A stretch of DNA of 64,000 bases, taken from contig JBGURX010000012.1 in the NCBI GenBank assembly GCA_045132235.1, forward strand, positions 5,678-69,677. The letters run 5' to 3'. Of this stretch, positions 24,316 to 32,920 are shown one piece after another. The notes under the pieces were generated by a model, which had not been told where the DNA came from, did not search any database, and was given only the letters and a program-made list of their open reading frames with translations. The number at the start of each line of letters is the position of its first letter. Within the stretch, counting starts at the first letter, position 1. This DNA comes from UBA1756 sp045132235. GTDB taxonomy: Bacteria; Bacteroidota; Bacteroidia; Bacteroidales; WCHB1-69. Position numbers and translations under genes: made by a program.

Positions 24316-25446
24316 CTACTTTTTGGTGATTTTGCCGTCATCGGCAATTTGCAAAGGGGTATCAGGGAAATCCTCCTCCGTAAGCTCTTTGATTTCACGG
24401 ATGGCACGGCGTTGTGGATCGATGCGCGGTCCCCTGCCCCACGACTGCACCACAGGGTGGATCTGGGCGGAGACGAAGTCGCCGGAACGGTTCACACACA
24501 CCTCCAGCATGGGAGCCACACCACAAGAACTGCTGAGACTCATGCCATACGGAGTGCAGAAATTGCCCAGACTGTAAGCGATCAGACGGTCTTTGTACAG
24601 CTCGACAGCCCGCGACACGTGCGGCCCGTGGCCGAACACCACATCGGCACCGGCATCCACACAGAGGTGGGCGAAATGGTGCACATCGCCAAGCGGCTCG
24701 GGCAGTCCGTACTCACCCTCGAAGGGCACATGGCGGTAGTCCACCCCTTCGTTGCCCGCATGCACCGACACAATCACCACATCGCACTGCGGTTTGAGTT
24801 CGGTGATGATTTTTTTCACTCCCTTCAGGTCGGTCATGCTCACACATCCCAAGTTGGTGGAGAACGCGCAGAACCCATAGCGCACGCCGTTGCGTTCCAC
24901 AATGGCGGTGCGGTGTGTCGGTGCGCCGGCACAGGCCAGTCCTACCGAGTCGAGCACCTGCAAAGTGCGTTCACGCCCCTCCCAGCCAAAGTCCATCTGG
25001 TGGTTGTTGGCCACGCTCACCAAGTCGTAACCGGCATCAATCAAGTGATTTACATAGTGTTCCGGGGTACGGAACCAATAGCAGGGCCAGCCTGATTCGG
25101 GGGCTTTCTTGGGCGTGCCTCCAGTGTCGAGCAAAACAGTTTCGAGGTTGCAGAAGGCGATGTCGGCGCGCTGCAGGATGTCGCGCACGCTGTCGAAGAT
25201 ATGCGCGCCATCGTTATATGGCAGCCGCGGGGCATGCTCGGGGTAGTTGAGGCCGGGCAGCACATCGCCGGTGCCCACGATGCGGCACAGGGTGTCGGCA
25301 ACAGCGGCAGGTGCCGGCGCTGGAGCCGCTGACGGTTTTACGTCATCGCCGGCGGGTTGTAGCGTGCCGGAAGGCCCGGAGCAACCCCAGCAGAGCAGTG
25401 CGCCCCCTATAAGCAGCCCTATCTTCTTCGACATTTTCCCAATCAT
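24316..25446 (-). CDS. CapA-family (PGA_cap) calcineurin-like lipoprotein
   Basis: 376 residues; the start is 25446 or the in-frame ATG at 25434, which gives the more compact lipoprotein signal (ending LLCWGC). The body is the PGA_cap metallophosphatase-like fold of CapA/PgsA proteins: IVGTGDVLPG, FCNLETVL, VANNHQMDFGWEGRERTLQVLD, VVIVSVHAGNEG, and ADVVFGHGPHVSRAVELY...AYSLGNF. Metal-binding His, Asp and Asn residues are in place. These proteins are tied to poly-gamma-glutamate capsule assembly in Bacillus, but bacteroidal members mostly lack the CapB and CapC partners, and none is seen here. It sits between the FISUMP and ATP-grasp genes in a tight minus-strand run. Confidence 0.85.
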   Translation of the reverse strand: MIGKMSKKIGLLIGGALLCWGCSGPSGTLQPAGDDVKPSAAPAPAPAAVADTLCRIVGTGDVLPGLNYPEHAPRLPYNDGAHIFDSVRDILQRADIAFCNLETVLLDTGGTPKKAPESGWPCYWFRTPEHYVNHLIDAGYDLVSVANNHQMDFGWEGRERTLQVLDSVGLACAGAPTHRTAIVERNGVRYGFCAFSTNLGCVSMTDLKGVKKIITELKPQCDVVIVSVHAGNEGVDYRHVPFEGEYGLPEPLGDVHHFAHLCVDAGADVVFGHGPHVSRAVELYKDRLIAYSLGNFCTPYGMSLSSSCGVAPMLEVCVNRSGDFVSAQIHPVVQSWGRGPRIDPQRRAIREIKELTEEDFPDTPLQIADDGKITKK

Positions 25447-25459
25447 TAATGATTATCCA

Positions 25460-27655
25460 TCAATTTCTCACACATCTTACTGCGTAAGCCCATTCCGACA
25501 TGTCGTAAGAGACCACCGGATAGGGATGGTTCACCAGCAGATTCCAGCTGTAGGCAGTGCTGCTGTCGCCGCTTGCGCCCCAGAAGGAGGCGTACTGACT
25601 GATGCCCGACGGGTCCTGCGCCCACTGTCCAGCCGGCATCGCACTGAAGCCGGTGGCGTTGTTGGCAGCCAAGTTGTTGCCCGGTGCACAGCCGATTCCC
25701 GACGACATCCACCCTTCGTTGCTGGCGAAGGCAGCTGCCACGTAGTTGGTGTAGCTCGGATTGCAGACATACTCGCTCTGTGCCTGCACATATTCGGTCA
25801 TCTGCGTGTATTCAGCCTCACTGGGCAGATGCCAGCCGTTGGGGCACACGCCCTGTACACCGCTCGGATTGGCAGTGGAAGCGTTGGAAATGGTGCGGAT
25901 GGCCGCTTTCCAGTTATACAAAAGTCCGTATGTGCTTGCATTGGCTGAATTTCCATCAGGATAGAAATAGTAGCTGATGCTGGTGGTAAGGGCGAACATC
26001 GAGTTGGAGCCCTGCGAAATGTTCGTGCCGTCGGCATAATGCTTGGTGCGAAGGTTGTCCTTCATCCAGCACTTGTTGCCAATCTTCACCACGCGGTAGC
26101 TGTTGTTGTCGTAGTCCTTCAGCGCAGTGATTCTTCCACCGTTAGCAATTTCGTTGGCATTGGGAGAAGAGACGGGACAAGAGTAAAGGTCGCTGGCATC
26201 GGAGCCGCCGCCACCGCCGTTACCCTCGTCGCGCACACAGCGCACGCCCATGCCGTAGGTGGTTTCATAGCCATCAGTGGGATGCCCCACCGTGGCAGTG
26301 CTGTAGGCCAGATAGTATGACTCCGCCTTGCTGCCCACAGCCGTGCAGGTCCAGAACATGGCGAACTTGCCGAAGTTGGCGATACCCGAGCTCACGAAGC
26401 CGCCCGTAGGCATCCCGCTGAAATGGGAGGCATCGTTGCTGGACTGATTGAGCCCCACCGCGCAATCCATCACTGCATTGGTGTTCCAGCCGATGTTGCA
26501 TGCCAACGCCTTGGCAATATTCTCGCTTTCGCCATCACACAGGTATTGACTTCTTCCTGACACATAACCTGTTAAGGTTGCCCACTCGGCGCTGCTGGGC
26601 ACATGCCAGCCGTCAGGACACACACCCTGCACGTTGCTGGGAGAGGCATTGGAAGAGGAGGCACCGTCCATCACTGCCGCCCAGTTGTACAACAAACCAT
26701 AGGGGTCGGCATTGGCGGCATTGCCGTCGGGATAATAGTAGAGGGGATCTGTGGTGGAATGCTCGCTGCCCTGTGCCAGCGGGGTGCCGTCGGCGAAACG
26801 GGTGGTGCGCAGGTTCTCCTTCATCCAGCACTGATTCCCCATCTGCCAAGTGTTGTAGATGTTGCCGTCGATGTCGGTGAGCGTGGGCGTGCTGGGACAT
26901 GGCTGTCCGTCCACCGGTGCCGGCAGAGTGGCATCAAAATGCAGCTGAAAACATTCAGATCCATGCTGTGCCTGACTGATGGGCTGGCTTTCGCAAACAT
27001 TGCCACCAATGTTGGCAGTACCCACATATTCCATCTGGTCGCCCAATTGAAAGGGTTGGTTGCTGGCGTGTTTGGGGTAAAGTTGGTCTTGTAGTTGTTG
27101 ATGCGGAGACAACGCATGCGTTGTCTTTACCAATCCACCTACATAATCAATCCTATCGCTATTTCCACTACCCTTGTTCACCATTTTGATGGATGATACT
27201 TTGCCGTTTTGACGGGCAGTCATCACATACGTGCCGGCATTGGCGAGGGTGACACGAAATTGGTGGGTGCCCTGTTGCGGACGCACGCAGTGCGTCCCTA
27301 CAACATGTCCGTTCATGTCGGCAATTTCCAATGTCACCATTCCTGCATCCGCCACCGTCAGCATCACATGGGTGGTACCGACAAACGGGTTGGGATTGTT
27401 TTGCGACAATTGCAGAGACGGGACGCGCCCCGTCTCTACATCATGAACGCCTGTTCCGTTCTGCAGTGTCAAGATGGTGTCGGGCCATACCAGCGTTTCC
27501 TGCCAGCCGCGGGTGACGTTGGTGACGGTCACCTGATTGAGCTGCACATAATGGTTCTGTGCGTCACGTCCCGAAAAGGTGAGGGTGACGGTTTGCGCAG
27601 AAGCGGACAGTCCGAAAAAGACAGCCGCACAAAAAATCAATAGGTTATTTTTCAT
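25460..27655 (-). CDS. Secreted protein with two FISUMP domains and an internal T9SS-sorting-like segment
   Basis: 731 residues with a signal peptide (cut after ~20, SASAQ). Residues ~80-160 (LQLSQNNPNPFVGTT...MVTLEIADMNGHVVG...NAGTYVMTARQNGK) closely resemble a T9SS/FlgD-like C-terminal sorting domain, yet sit near the N-terminus. Two tandem FISUMP (Fibrobacter succinogenes major paralogous) domains follow, about 255-475 and 500-731. Each has the NKCWMKDNLRT, YYPDGNSAN, GLLYNW, GVCPDGWHVPS and GVRCVRD marks. The domains probably bind something outside the cell; the ligand is unknown. Two perfect palindromes lie inside the coding sequence at residues ~73-81 and ~120-126. It is 13 bases from capA. 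Confidence 0.85.
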   Translation of the reverse strand: MKNNLLIFCAAVFFGLSASAQTVTLTFSGRDAQNHYVQLNQVTVTNVTRGWQETLVWPDTILTLQNGTGVHDVETGRVPSLQLSQNNPNPFVGTTHVMLTVADAGMVTLEIADMNGHVVGTHCVRPQQGTHQFRVTLANAGTYVMTARQNGKVSSIKMVNKGSGNSDRIDYVGGLVKTTHALSPHQQLQDQLYPKHASNQPFQLGDQMEYVGTANIGGNVCESQPISQAQHGSECFQLHFDATLPAPVDGQPCPSTPTLTDIDGNIYNTWQMGNQCWMKENLRTTRFADGTPLAQGSEHSTTDPLYYYPDGNAANADPYGLLYNWAAVMDGASSSNASPSNVQGVCPDGWHVPSSAEWATLTGYVSGRSQYLCDGESENIAKALACNIGWNTNAVMDCAVGLNQSSNDASHFSGMPTGGFVSSGIANFGKFAMFWTCTAVGSKAESYYLAYSTATVGHPTDGYETTYGMGVRCVRDEGNGGGGGSDASDLYSCPVSSPNANEIANGGRITALKDYDNNSYRVVKIGNKCWMKDNLRTKHYADGTNISQGSNSMFALTTSISYYFYPDGNSANASTYGLLYNWKAAIRTISNASTANPSGVQGVCPNGWHLPSEAEYTQMTEYVQAQSEYVCNPSYTNYVAAAFASNEGWMSSGIGCAPGNNLAANNATGFSAMPAGQWAQDPSGISQYASFWGASGDSSTAYSWNLLVNHPYPVVSYDMSEWAYAVRCVRN
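27279..27297. repeat. Intragenic palindrome 1
   Basis: GGACGCAC and GTGCGTCC form a perfect 8-bp stem with loop GCA, inside the FISUMP gene. In frame it encodes part of VVGTHCVRPQ. Confidence 0.85.
27414..27437. repeat. Intragenic palindrome 2
   Basis: AGAGACGGG and CCCGTCTCT form a perfect 9-bp stem around a six-base GC-rich loop, inside the FISUMP gene, 117 bases from the first. In frame it encodes VETGRVPSL. Confidence 0.85.
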
Positions 27656-27685
27656 TGTATAAGTTTTGCGACACTGATAACAATT

Positions 27686-29182
27686 TTACCATCCACATCC
27701 CAAATCATTGCTTCTCTGTCTTGATATTTCAATGACTTCGCCATATCTTTTCATAATTTCTCTGTGTTCAGCCTCTGAAAAAACAGTCGTGGTATATTTC
27801 TCACCCAATTTCTCACCCAATTTCTCAAAATCATCATCGAATCTAGTATCACAATCTTCCAATTGCTTACAAGTATTACATTTAGCAACCTTTGCAGCAT
27901 ACTTGTCTAACAATGTCATCACCTCTATATATGCAGGGCTTCCCGTATATTTGTTCTTAGCATCATCCTTTGCGGGCTGACCACTGTCTGTGGGATTACT
28001 TTCTGTAGCCGATGAATTGTTTTTTTCCATGGTGATGGGCTTCGCATTACCTTGATCTTCAAAATCATCACCATCTTCCGTTGCGACTTCTGTGGTATCC
28101 ATACCCAGAATGTCATCGCCGGAATTCCCCTTATTTCCGCCATCACCCAACAATACAACCAACAACACCACCAACCCTGTCAGCAACAGCGCTCCCGCTC
28201 CAACAGCAATGCCAATGATAAGACCGATTTTTTTCTTGGGAGTGGGCGAAACCGCCTTTTCCGGGGTTTCCTTTTGTTGGACAGGTTCTTGTGGAGTCTC
28301 CACCACAGTGCCTTCATCGGGCATACTTGTGTTTGCACTGCCCACAAAGGTTTCCTCTGCATCAGCAGTGTTATGAACTGGCATTGTGGGCTGTACTGCA
28401 GCGCCCTTGGTGCTGGCTGAGAAGCCCGTCAGTGCAGGACGCTCTTTGGGATCCTTGGACAGATAGGGTTGCAGAAGTTTCTGCCAATCGGCTGGAATAC
28501 TCTTCAAATCCAGCTCATGGCGCACGATGTTCTCCCGGATTTCAAAATCGTTGGTGGTCGTCGTATCATAGGGAGCTTTCCCCGTAAGCAGGTGCACAAA
28601 CGTCACTGCCAGCGAGTAGCGGTCGGTGGCGGCATCGATGTGCTTGGTGTCCATCACCTGCTCGGGACTCATGTACATCAGGGTTCCCATCATGGAGCCC
28701 GTCTGGGTCATGGAAATGCTCTCCTTGATCTTGGCGATGCCAAAATCCAGCAGCTTCACATTACCTTTCTTGTCCACGAAAATGTTAGACGGCTTAAGGT
28801 CACGGTGCACAACGCCTTCCGCATGCGTGTAGTTGAGTGCGTCTGTAATCTGGTTCCACCACTTTTTGAGTTGCTCACCGGTGAACCGCTCACCATGTTT
28901 CATGCGGGAGCTGAGGTCATCGCCCTCCAAATATTCCATTACCATGCAGGGACGGCCGTCAACGGTGGTGTAGTCGTACGCCTGCCGGATGTTCGGATGG
29001 TCGAGTTTCACCATCACCTTGGCCTCGTTCTGGAAGCGGGCCACGATGGCTTCGTCGGCACAAAACCTTGGAAGCAGAATCTTTACTGCCGCTTTCTTGC
29101 CAATCTCATTTTCGGCATACCACACTTCCGCCATACCTCCCACACCCAGCTGGTGCAGAAGCGTGTAGCCATATACTTTCAT
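27686..29182 (-). CDS. Membrane Ser/Thr protein kinase (Hanks/PASTA-lacking type)
   Basis: 498 residues from the ATG at 29182. The frame is open to 29239, but a -7 element at 29211-29218 lies inside that extension, so the start must be one of the ATGs at 29197, 29191 or 29182; the last gives the longest leader. Residues 1-265 are a kinase: GVGGMAEV loop, AVKILL lysine, HRDLKPSN catalytic loop and DFGIAKI. A Pro/Thr-rich linker follows, then a membrane helix (IGIAVGAGALLLTGLVVLLVV is the core, about 320-345) and an acidic, Asn/Ser-rich outer part with a small Cys-containing helical end. It may sense envelope state. It follows the CoA-disulfide reductase gene on the same strand. Confidence 0.88.
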   Translation of the reverse strand: MKVYGYTLLHQLGVGGMAEVWYAENEIGKKAAVKILLPRFCADEAIVARFQNEAKVMVKLDHPNIRQAYDYTTVDGRPCMVMEYLEGDDLSSRMKHGERFTGEQLKKWWNQITDALNYTHAEGVVHRDLKPSNIFVDKKGNVKLLDFGIAKIKESISMTQTGSMMGTLMYMSPEQVMDTKHIDAATDRYSLAVTFVHLLTGKAPYDTTTTNDFEIRENIVRHELDLKSIPADWQKLLQPYLSKDPKERPALTGFSASTKGAAVQPTMPVHNTADAEETFVGSANTSMPDEGTVVETPQEPVQQKETPEKAVSPTPKKKIGLIIGIAVGAGALLLTGLVVLLVVLLGDGGNKGNSGDDILGMDTTEVATEDGDDFEDQGNAKPITMEKNNSSATESNPTDSGQPAKDDAKNKYTGSPAYIEVMTLLDKYAAKVAKCNTCKQLEDCDTRFDDDFEKLGEKLGEKYTTTVFSEAEHREIMKRYGEVIEISRQRSNDLGCGW

Positions 29183-29210
29183 ATTTTGCATAACCATTGA
29201 ATTGGAATTG

Positions 29211-29218
29211 CAAAAATA
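29211..29218 (-). promoter_or_regulatory. -7 element TATTTTTG for the kinase gene
   Basis: Minus-strand TAnnTTTG match 29 bases before the chosen ATG and just after the stop of the upstream gene, so the kinase can be transcribed on its own. It rules out the longest start at 29239. Confidence 0.6.
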
Positions 29219-29235
29219 CGATTTTAATTTGAAAA

Positions 29236-30903
29236 TCATTCACCCGTGCAGGATTTCCATGTCTTGTAGCCGCCTGCGAGGTTATACACCTTCTGGAAGC
29301 CCATCTGCATGAGGATGCGGCAGGCGATGTATCCGCGCAGACCGATGGCGCAGAAAATCACCACTTTCTGATCCGGGTCCATATCTTCGGCGTATTCGCG
29401 CAGCTCGTCGAGCGGATAGTTCTCCGCCCCTTCGATGGTACCGGCACGGTTCTCGAGCAGACTGCGTACATCCACCAGCAGGAAGTCGTCGTTCTGGCGG
29501 TTGGCCAGCATCTCCTTCAGCTCGTGCCACTGCAGCATCTGCACCTTGTCGGTCAGGATGTTCTCGGCCACGAGGCCCGCCACGGTCACCGGGTCCTTCG
29601 GCGCGGAGAAGGGCGGCGCGTAGGCGTGGTCGAAGTCGGTAAGGTCGTAGGCGGTGCCGCCATGCGCGATGGTGGCGGCCAGCACATCAAGGCGCTTGTC
29701 CACGCCCGACGCGCCGCACACCGCCGCCCCCAGCAGCTGGCCGGTATAGGGAGCGAACATCAGCTTGATGCTCACGGGACGGCTGCCCGGATAGTAGCCG
29801 GCATGGTCGCCGGTGTGCGTCACGGAGACACGGTACGGGATGTCCAATTCCCGCAGCTGTTTCTCCGACAGACCGGTGCGGCCCACCGACAGGTCGAAGA
29901 CCTTGGCGATGGCTGTGCCGACAGCCCCACAGTAGGACTGCGTGTTGCCCGTCACGATATTGTTGGCACAGGTGCGTGCCTGCTTGTTGGCCGGACCCGC
30001 CAAGAAGCAGAGCTGCCGCCGGCCGGTCAAAGGACTGACGGTTTCCACTGCGTCACCCACCGCATAAATATTGGGGTCGTTGGTCTGCATGTGCTCGTTC
30101 ACGGTGATGCCACCCAATGCACCGATTTCCAGTCCCGCCTCCTTGGCAAGATTCACATTGGGCCGCACGCCCACACTCACCAGCACCATGTCGGCCTCCA
30201 GCTCACCGCCGCTGCGCAGCTGCACGTGGGTGCAACCACCCTCGTGGCGGAAAGCGGTGACGCTGTCATTCAGCATCAGCTGCACGCCGTTGCGCTTGAC
30301 CTCGGCCTGCACTTCGGCAGCAATCTCCCAATCCACAGGCGGCAGAATCTGTGAGGCCATCTCCACAATGGTCACCTCGCAGCCGGCATGGCGGAAGTTC
30401 TCGGCCATCTCCAAGCCGATGAAACCTGCGCCCACCACTACCACGCGCGCCGGTTTCGGCAAAGCGTCGAGACAGGTGCGGATGGCATCAGTGTCGGGCA
30501 CATCACGCAAAGTAAAGATGTTGGGACCGTCGATGCCGGGGATGGGCGGACGCACCGCCGTGGTGCCCGGTGCCAGCACGAGCTTATCGTAACTCTCCTC
30601 GTATGTTTTGCCCGTAGATATATTCATGCAAGTCACTTTCTTTGCCTCTCGGTCGATGGAAGTAACTTCGGTATTTACGCGCACGTCGGCATCAAACCGG
30701 TTGCCAAAACTGGTGGGCGTTTGCAAGAAAAGCGAATTTCTCTCGGGAATCACTCCGCCGATATAATAAGGCAATCCGCAATTCGCATATGAAATATAGG
30801 AGCCTTTTTCAAAGATAATAATCTGGGCGTCCTCGTCCAAACGACGCAAACGGGCAGCTGTAGTGGCACCTCCCGCTACACCGCCAACAATCAAATACTT
30901 CAT
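29236..30903 (-). CDS. CoA-disulfide reductase with C-terminal rhodanese domain
   Basis: 555 residues. An FAD/NAD(P)H pyridine-nucleotide disulfide oxidoreductase of the CoADR-RHD type, which reduces CoA disulfides, persulfides or polysulfides. Residues 1-450 hold the FAD motif VGGVAGGATTAARLRR (7-22), the single redox Cys in SYANCGLPYY (about residue 43), the NAD motif VVGAGFIGLEMAE and the second FAD motif IYAVGDAVE. Residues ~455-555 are a rhodanese domain with LLVDVRS and the active-site loop IFCAIGLRGY, whose Cys carries the sulfane sulfur. It lies 30 bases after the ABC-F gene... in transcription order it is downstream of that gene and upstream of the kinase. A role in sulfur and redox balance is likely. 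Confidence 0.93.
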   Translation of the reverse strand: MKYLIVGGVAGGATTAARLRRLDEDAQIIIFEKGSYISYANCGLPYYIGGVIPERNSLFLQTPTSFGNRFDADVRVNTEVTSIDREAKKVTCMNISTGKTYEESYDKLVLAPGTTAVRPPIPGIDGPNIFTLRDVPDTDAIRTCLDALPKPARVVVVGAGFIGLEMAENFRHAGCEVTIVEMASQILPPVDWEIAAEVQAEVKRNGVQLMLNDSVTAFRHEGGCTHVQLRSGGELEADMVLVSVGVRPNVNLAKEAGLEIGALGGITVNEHMQTNDPNIYAVGDAVETVSPLTGRRQLCFLAGPANKQARTCANNIVTGNTQSYCGAVGTAIAKVFDLSVGRTGLSEKQLRELDIPYRVSVTHTGDHAGYYPGSRPVSIKLMFAPYTGQLLGAAVCGASGVDKRLDVLAATIAHGGTAYDLTDFDHAYAPPFSAPKDPVTVAGLVAENILTDKVQMLQWHELKEMLANRQNDDFLLVDVRSLLENRAGTIEGAENYPLDELREYAEDMDPDQKVVIFCAIGLRGYIACRILMQMGFQKVYNLAGGYKTWKSCTGE

Positions 30904-30933
30904 GATTTACAATTATTTATGATTGATATAAAA

Positions 30934-32844
30934 TTATTCTTCCTTTTCGCTCAACTCTAACCAGCGCATCGACTTCTCATCCAACAATACTTCTACCTGC
31001 TGGTAACGGTTGCCCCATTCCACCAATTCCTCACTGCTTCCTTCCCCCGAATTCATCTTGTCCAACAACTCTTTCTTCTCTTTCTCCAAATCACCAATTT
31101 CCAATTCAAGTAATTCAAATTCCTTCTTTTCCTTAAATGTAAGTTTGTTGGAATTGACTTTTTTCTCCACTTTGTCTTCTTTGACCTCCGACTGCTTTTG
31201 TAATTTCTCCACCCGTTTCTCGATGCGGAGCTCCTTGTCGCGGGCTAATTTGTAGTCGGTATAATTCCCATAAAAGTCCTTCACCTTGCCATCCCCATTG
31301 AACACAAAGATGTGATCCACCAGTTTGTTCATGAACCATCGGTCGTGCGAAACGATGAGCACACAGCCTTTGTAATGGTACAGCAAGTCTTCCAAGCGGT
31401 TGAGCGTGTCGATGTCGAAATCGTTGGTCGGCTCGTCCAAGATGAGGAAATTAGGATTCCGCATCAGGGTAATCAGCAGGTAGAGTTTTCGTTTTTCTCC
31501 GCCGCTAAGATCCTCAAAATAAGTGTATTGCTGTTCGTACTTGAAGCCAAAGTGATTGAGGAACTGCGATGCGCCAATGTAGTTGCCCGTCTCGGTCCGG
31601 ATCACCTCGGCGTACTCTTTTACAATATCTATAATACGGCGGTTGCCAGCAATCTGCATGCCCTCCTGCGAGTAGTAGCCGAACTGGATGGTCTGTCCCG
31701 CCACGATTTTTCCCGCATTGGGCTTCAGCTGTCCCACGATGAGCTTCAGGAAAGTGGATTTCCCCGTGCCATTCTTCCCCACAATGCCGCACTTCTCCCC
31801 TCTTTTAAATACGTATGAAAAGTCGTCCAGCAGCACCTTGTCGCCGAAAGAGAAATCCAAATTATTGATTTCCAATATTTTGTTTCCCAACCGTTCGGGC
31901 TCTACATGAAAACTCTCGGCAGGTTTCTCCACCTTGCGGCTCACCGCCTCTTTCAGCTGCTCAAAGCCCTGTATGCGTGCCCGCGACTTGGAGGTACGTG
32001 CCTGCGGGGAGGTGTGCACCCACTCCAACTCCTTCAGATAGAGCTGTTTGATCTTGTCATACTCCGCATTTTCTATGGTGATGCGCTCCGCTTTTTTCTC
32101 TAAATAATAGTCGTATTTTCCCCGATAATGATAGAGATTGCCATTTTCGATTTCAAAAATGTCGTTGCACACTTTATCCAAGAAATGACGGTCGTGGGTC
32201 ACCATCAGCAGGGTGACATTGGCATGGGAAAGGTAGTTTTCCATCCATTCAATCATCTCAATATCAAGATGATTGGTGGGCTCATCCAAAATCAGCAGGT
32301 CGGTGTCGGCGATGAGAGTTTTCGCCAATGCCGTTTTCTTGCGCTGTCCGCCCGACAGTTCGCCCACCGACTTGAAGACATCCTCGATGCCGAAGCGCGA
32401 CAAAATCTCCTTCACCTTGCTTTCGAAATCCCACGCGTGCAGGCGGTCCATGCTCTCGATGGCATGGTGCATCCGCTGTTCCAACTCGGCACCGACCTCG
32501 CCCGCCGCATGCGCCGCATCCATCAGTGCCATGCAGGTTTCATACTCCTTAACCGCTTGTATTTCCGGCGTTTGAGAATCAAAGATGGCATCCAACACGG
32601 GCACATTGTCGTTGAAATCGTCAATCTGCGGCAGGTACGAAACCGTGATGTCCTTGCGCACCACCACCTGCCCTTCGTCGGGCTGTTCCAGTCCGGCGAT
32701 GATGTTGAGCAGCGTCGATTTCCCCGTGCCGTTCTTGGCAATCAGCGCACTCTTCTGCCCCTTCTCCAACCCGAAAGTGATGTCGTGGAAGAGCAGTTTC
32801 TCGCCGTAGGTTTTCGATAGATTCTCAACAGTTAGGTAGTTCAT
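30934..32844 (-). CDS. ABC-F ATPase (Uup-like)
   Basis: 636 residues, with two ABC ATPase domains and no membrane segment. Domain 1 has Walker A AKNGTGKST, signature LSGGQRKKTALAKTL and Walker B LLILDEPTNHLD. The linker between the domains (~250-320) is charged and helical. Domain 2 has GKNGTGKST, LSGGEKRKLYLL and LILDEPTNDFDI. The C-terminus (~540-636) is a Lys/Glu-rich coiled coil, which marks the Uup branch. Family members act on ribosomes or branched DNA; some give antibiotic protection, but this is the housekeeping type. It is the first gene of a run that continues with the CoA-disulfide reductase 30 bases on. Confidence 0.92.
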   Translation of the reverse strand: MNYLTVENLSKTYGEKLLFHDITFGLEKGQKSALIAKNGTGKSTLLNIIAGLEQPDEGQVVVRKDITVSYLPQIDDFNDNVPVLDAIFDSQTPEIQAVKEYETCMALMDAAHAAGEVGAELEQRMHHAIESMDRLHAWDFESKVKEILSRFGIEDVFKSVGELSGGQRKKTALAKTLIADTDLLILDEPTNHLDIEMIEWMENYLSHANVTLLMVTHDRHFLDKVCNDIFEIENGNLYHYRGKYDYYLEKKAERITIENAEYDKIKQLYLKELEWVHTSPQARTSKSRARIQGFEQLKEAVSRKVEKPAESFHVEPERLGNKILEINNLDFSFGDKVLLDDFSYVFKRGEKCGIVGKNGTGKSTFLKLIVGQLKPNAGKIVAGQTIQFGYYSQEGMQIAGNRRIIDIVKEYAEVIRTETGNYIGASQFLNHFGFKYEQQYTYFEDLSGGEKRKLYLLITLMRNPNFLILDEPTNDFDIDTLNRLEDLLYHYKGCVLIVSHDRWFMNKLVDHIFVFNGDGKVKDFYGNYTDYKLARDKELRIEKRVEKLQKQSEVKEDKVEKKVNSNKLTFKEKKEFELLELEIGDLEKEKKELLDKMNSGEGSSEELVEWGNRYQQVEVLLDEKSMRWLELSEKEE

Positions 32845-32920
32845 AGTAAGGTGAAAGTTTAGAGTTTAGAGTTTAAGGCTTAGAAGTAATTTTCAGTTTT
32901 CAATTCTCAATTTTCAGTTT
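32845..32920 (-). repeat. Spacer with AT-rich intergenic repeat, site A
   Basis: Read on the minus strand, directly after the arginine decarboxylase stop, comes AAAACTGAAAATTGAGAATT and then another GAAAACTGAAAATT, followed by a GAGTTTA-type triple repeat. The same kind of element follows the stops at 56852 and 63765. Confidence 0.6.
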
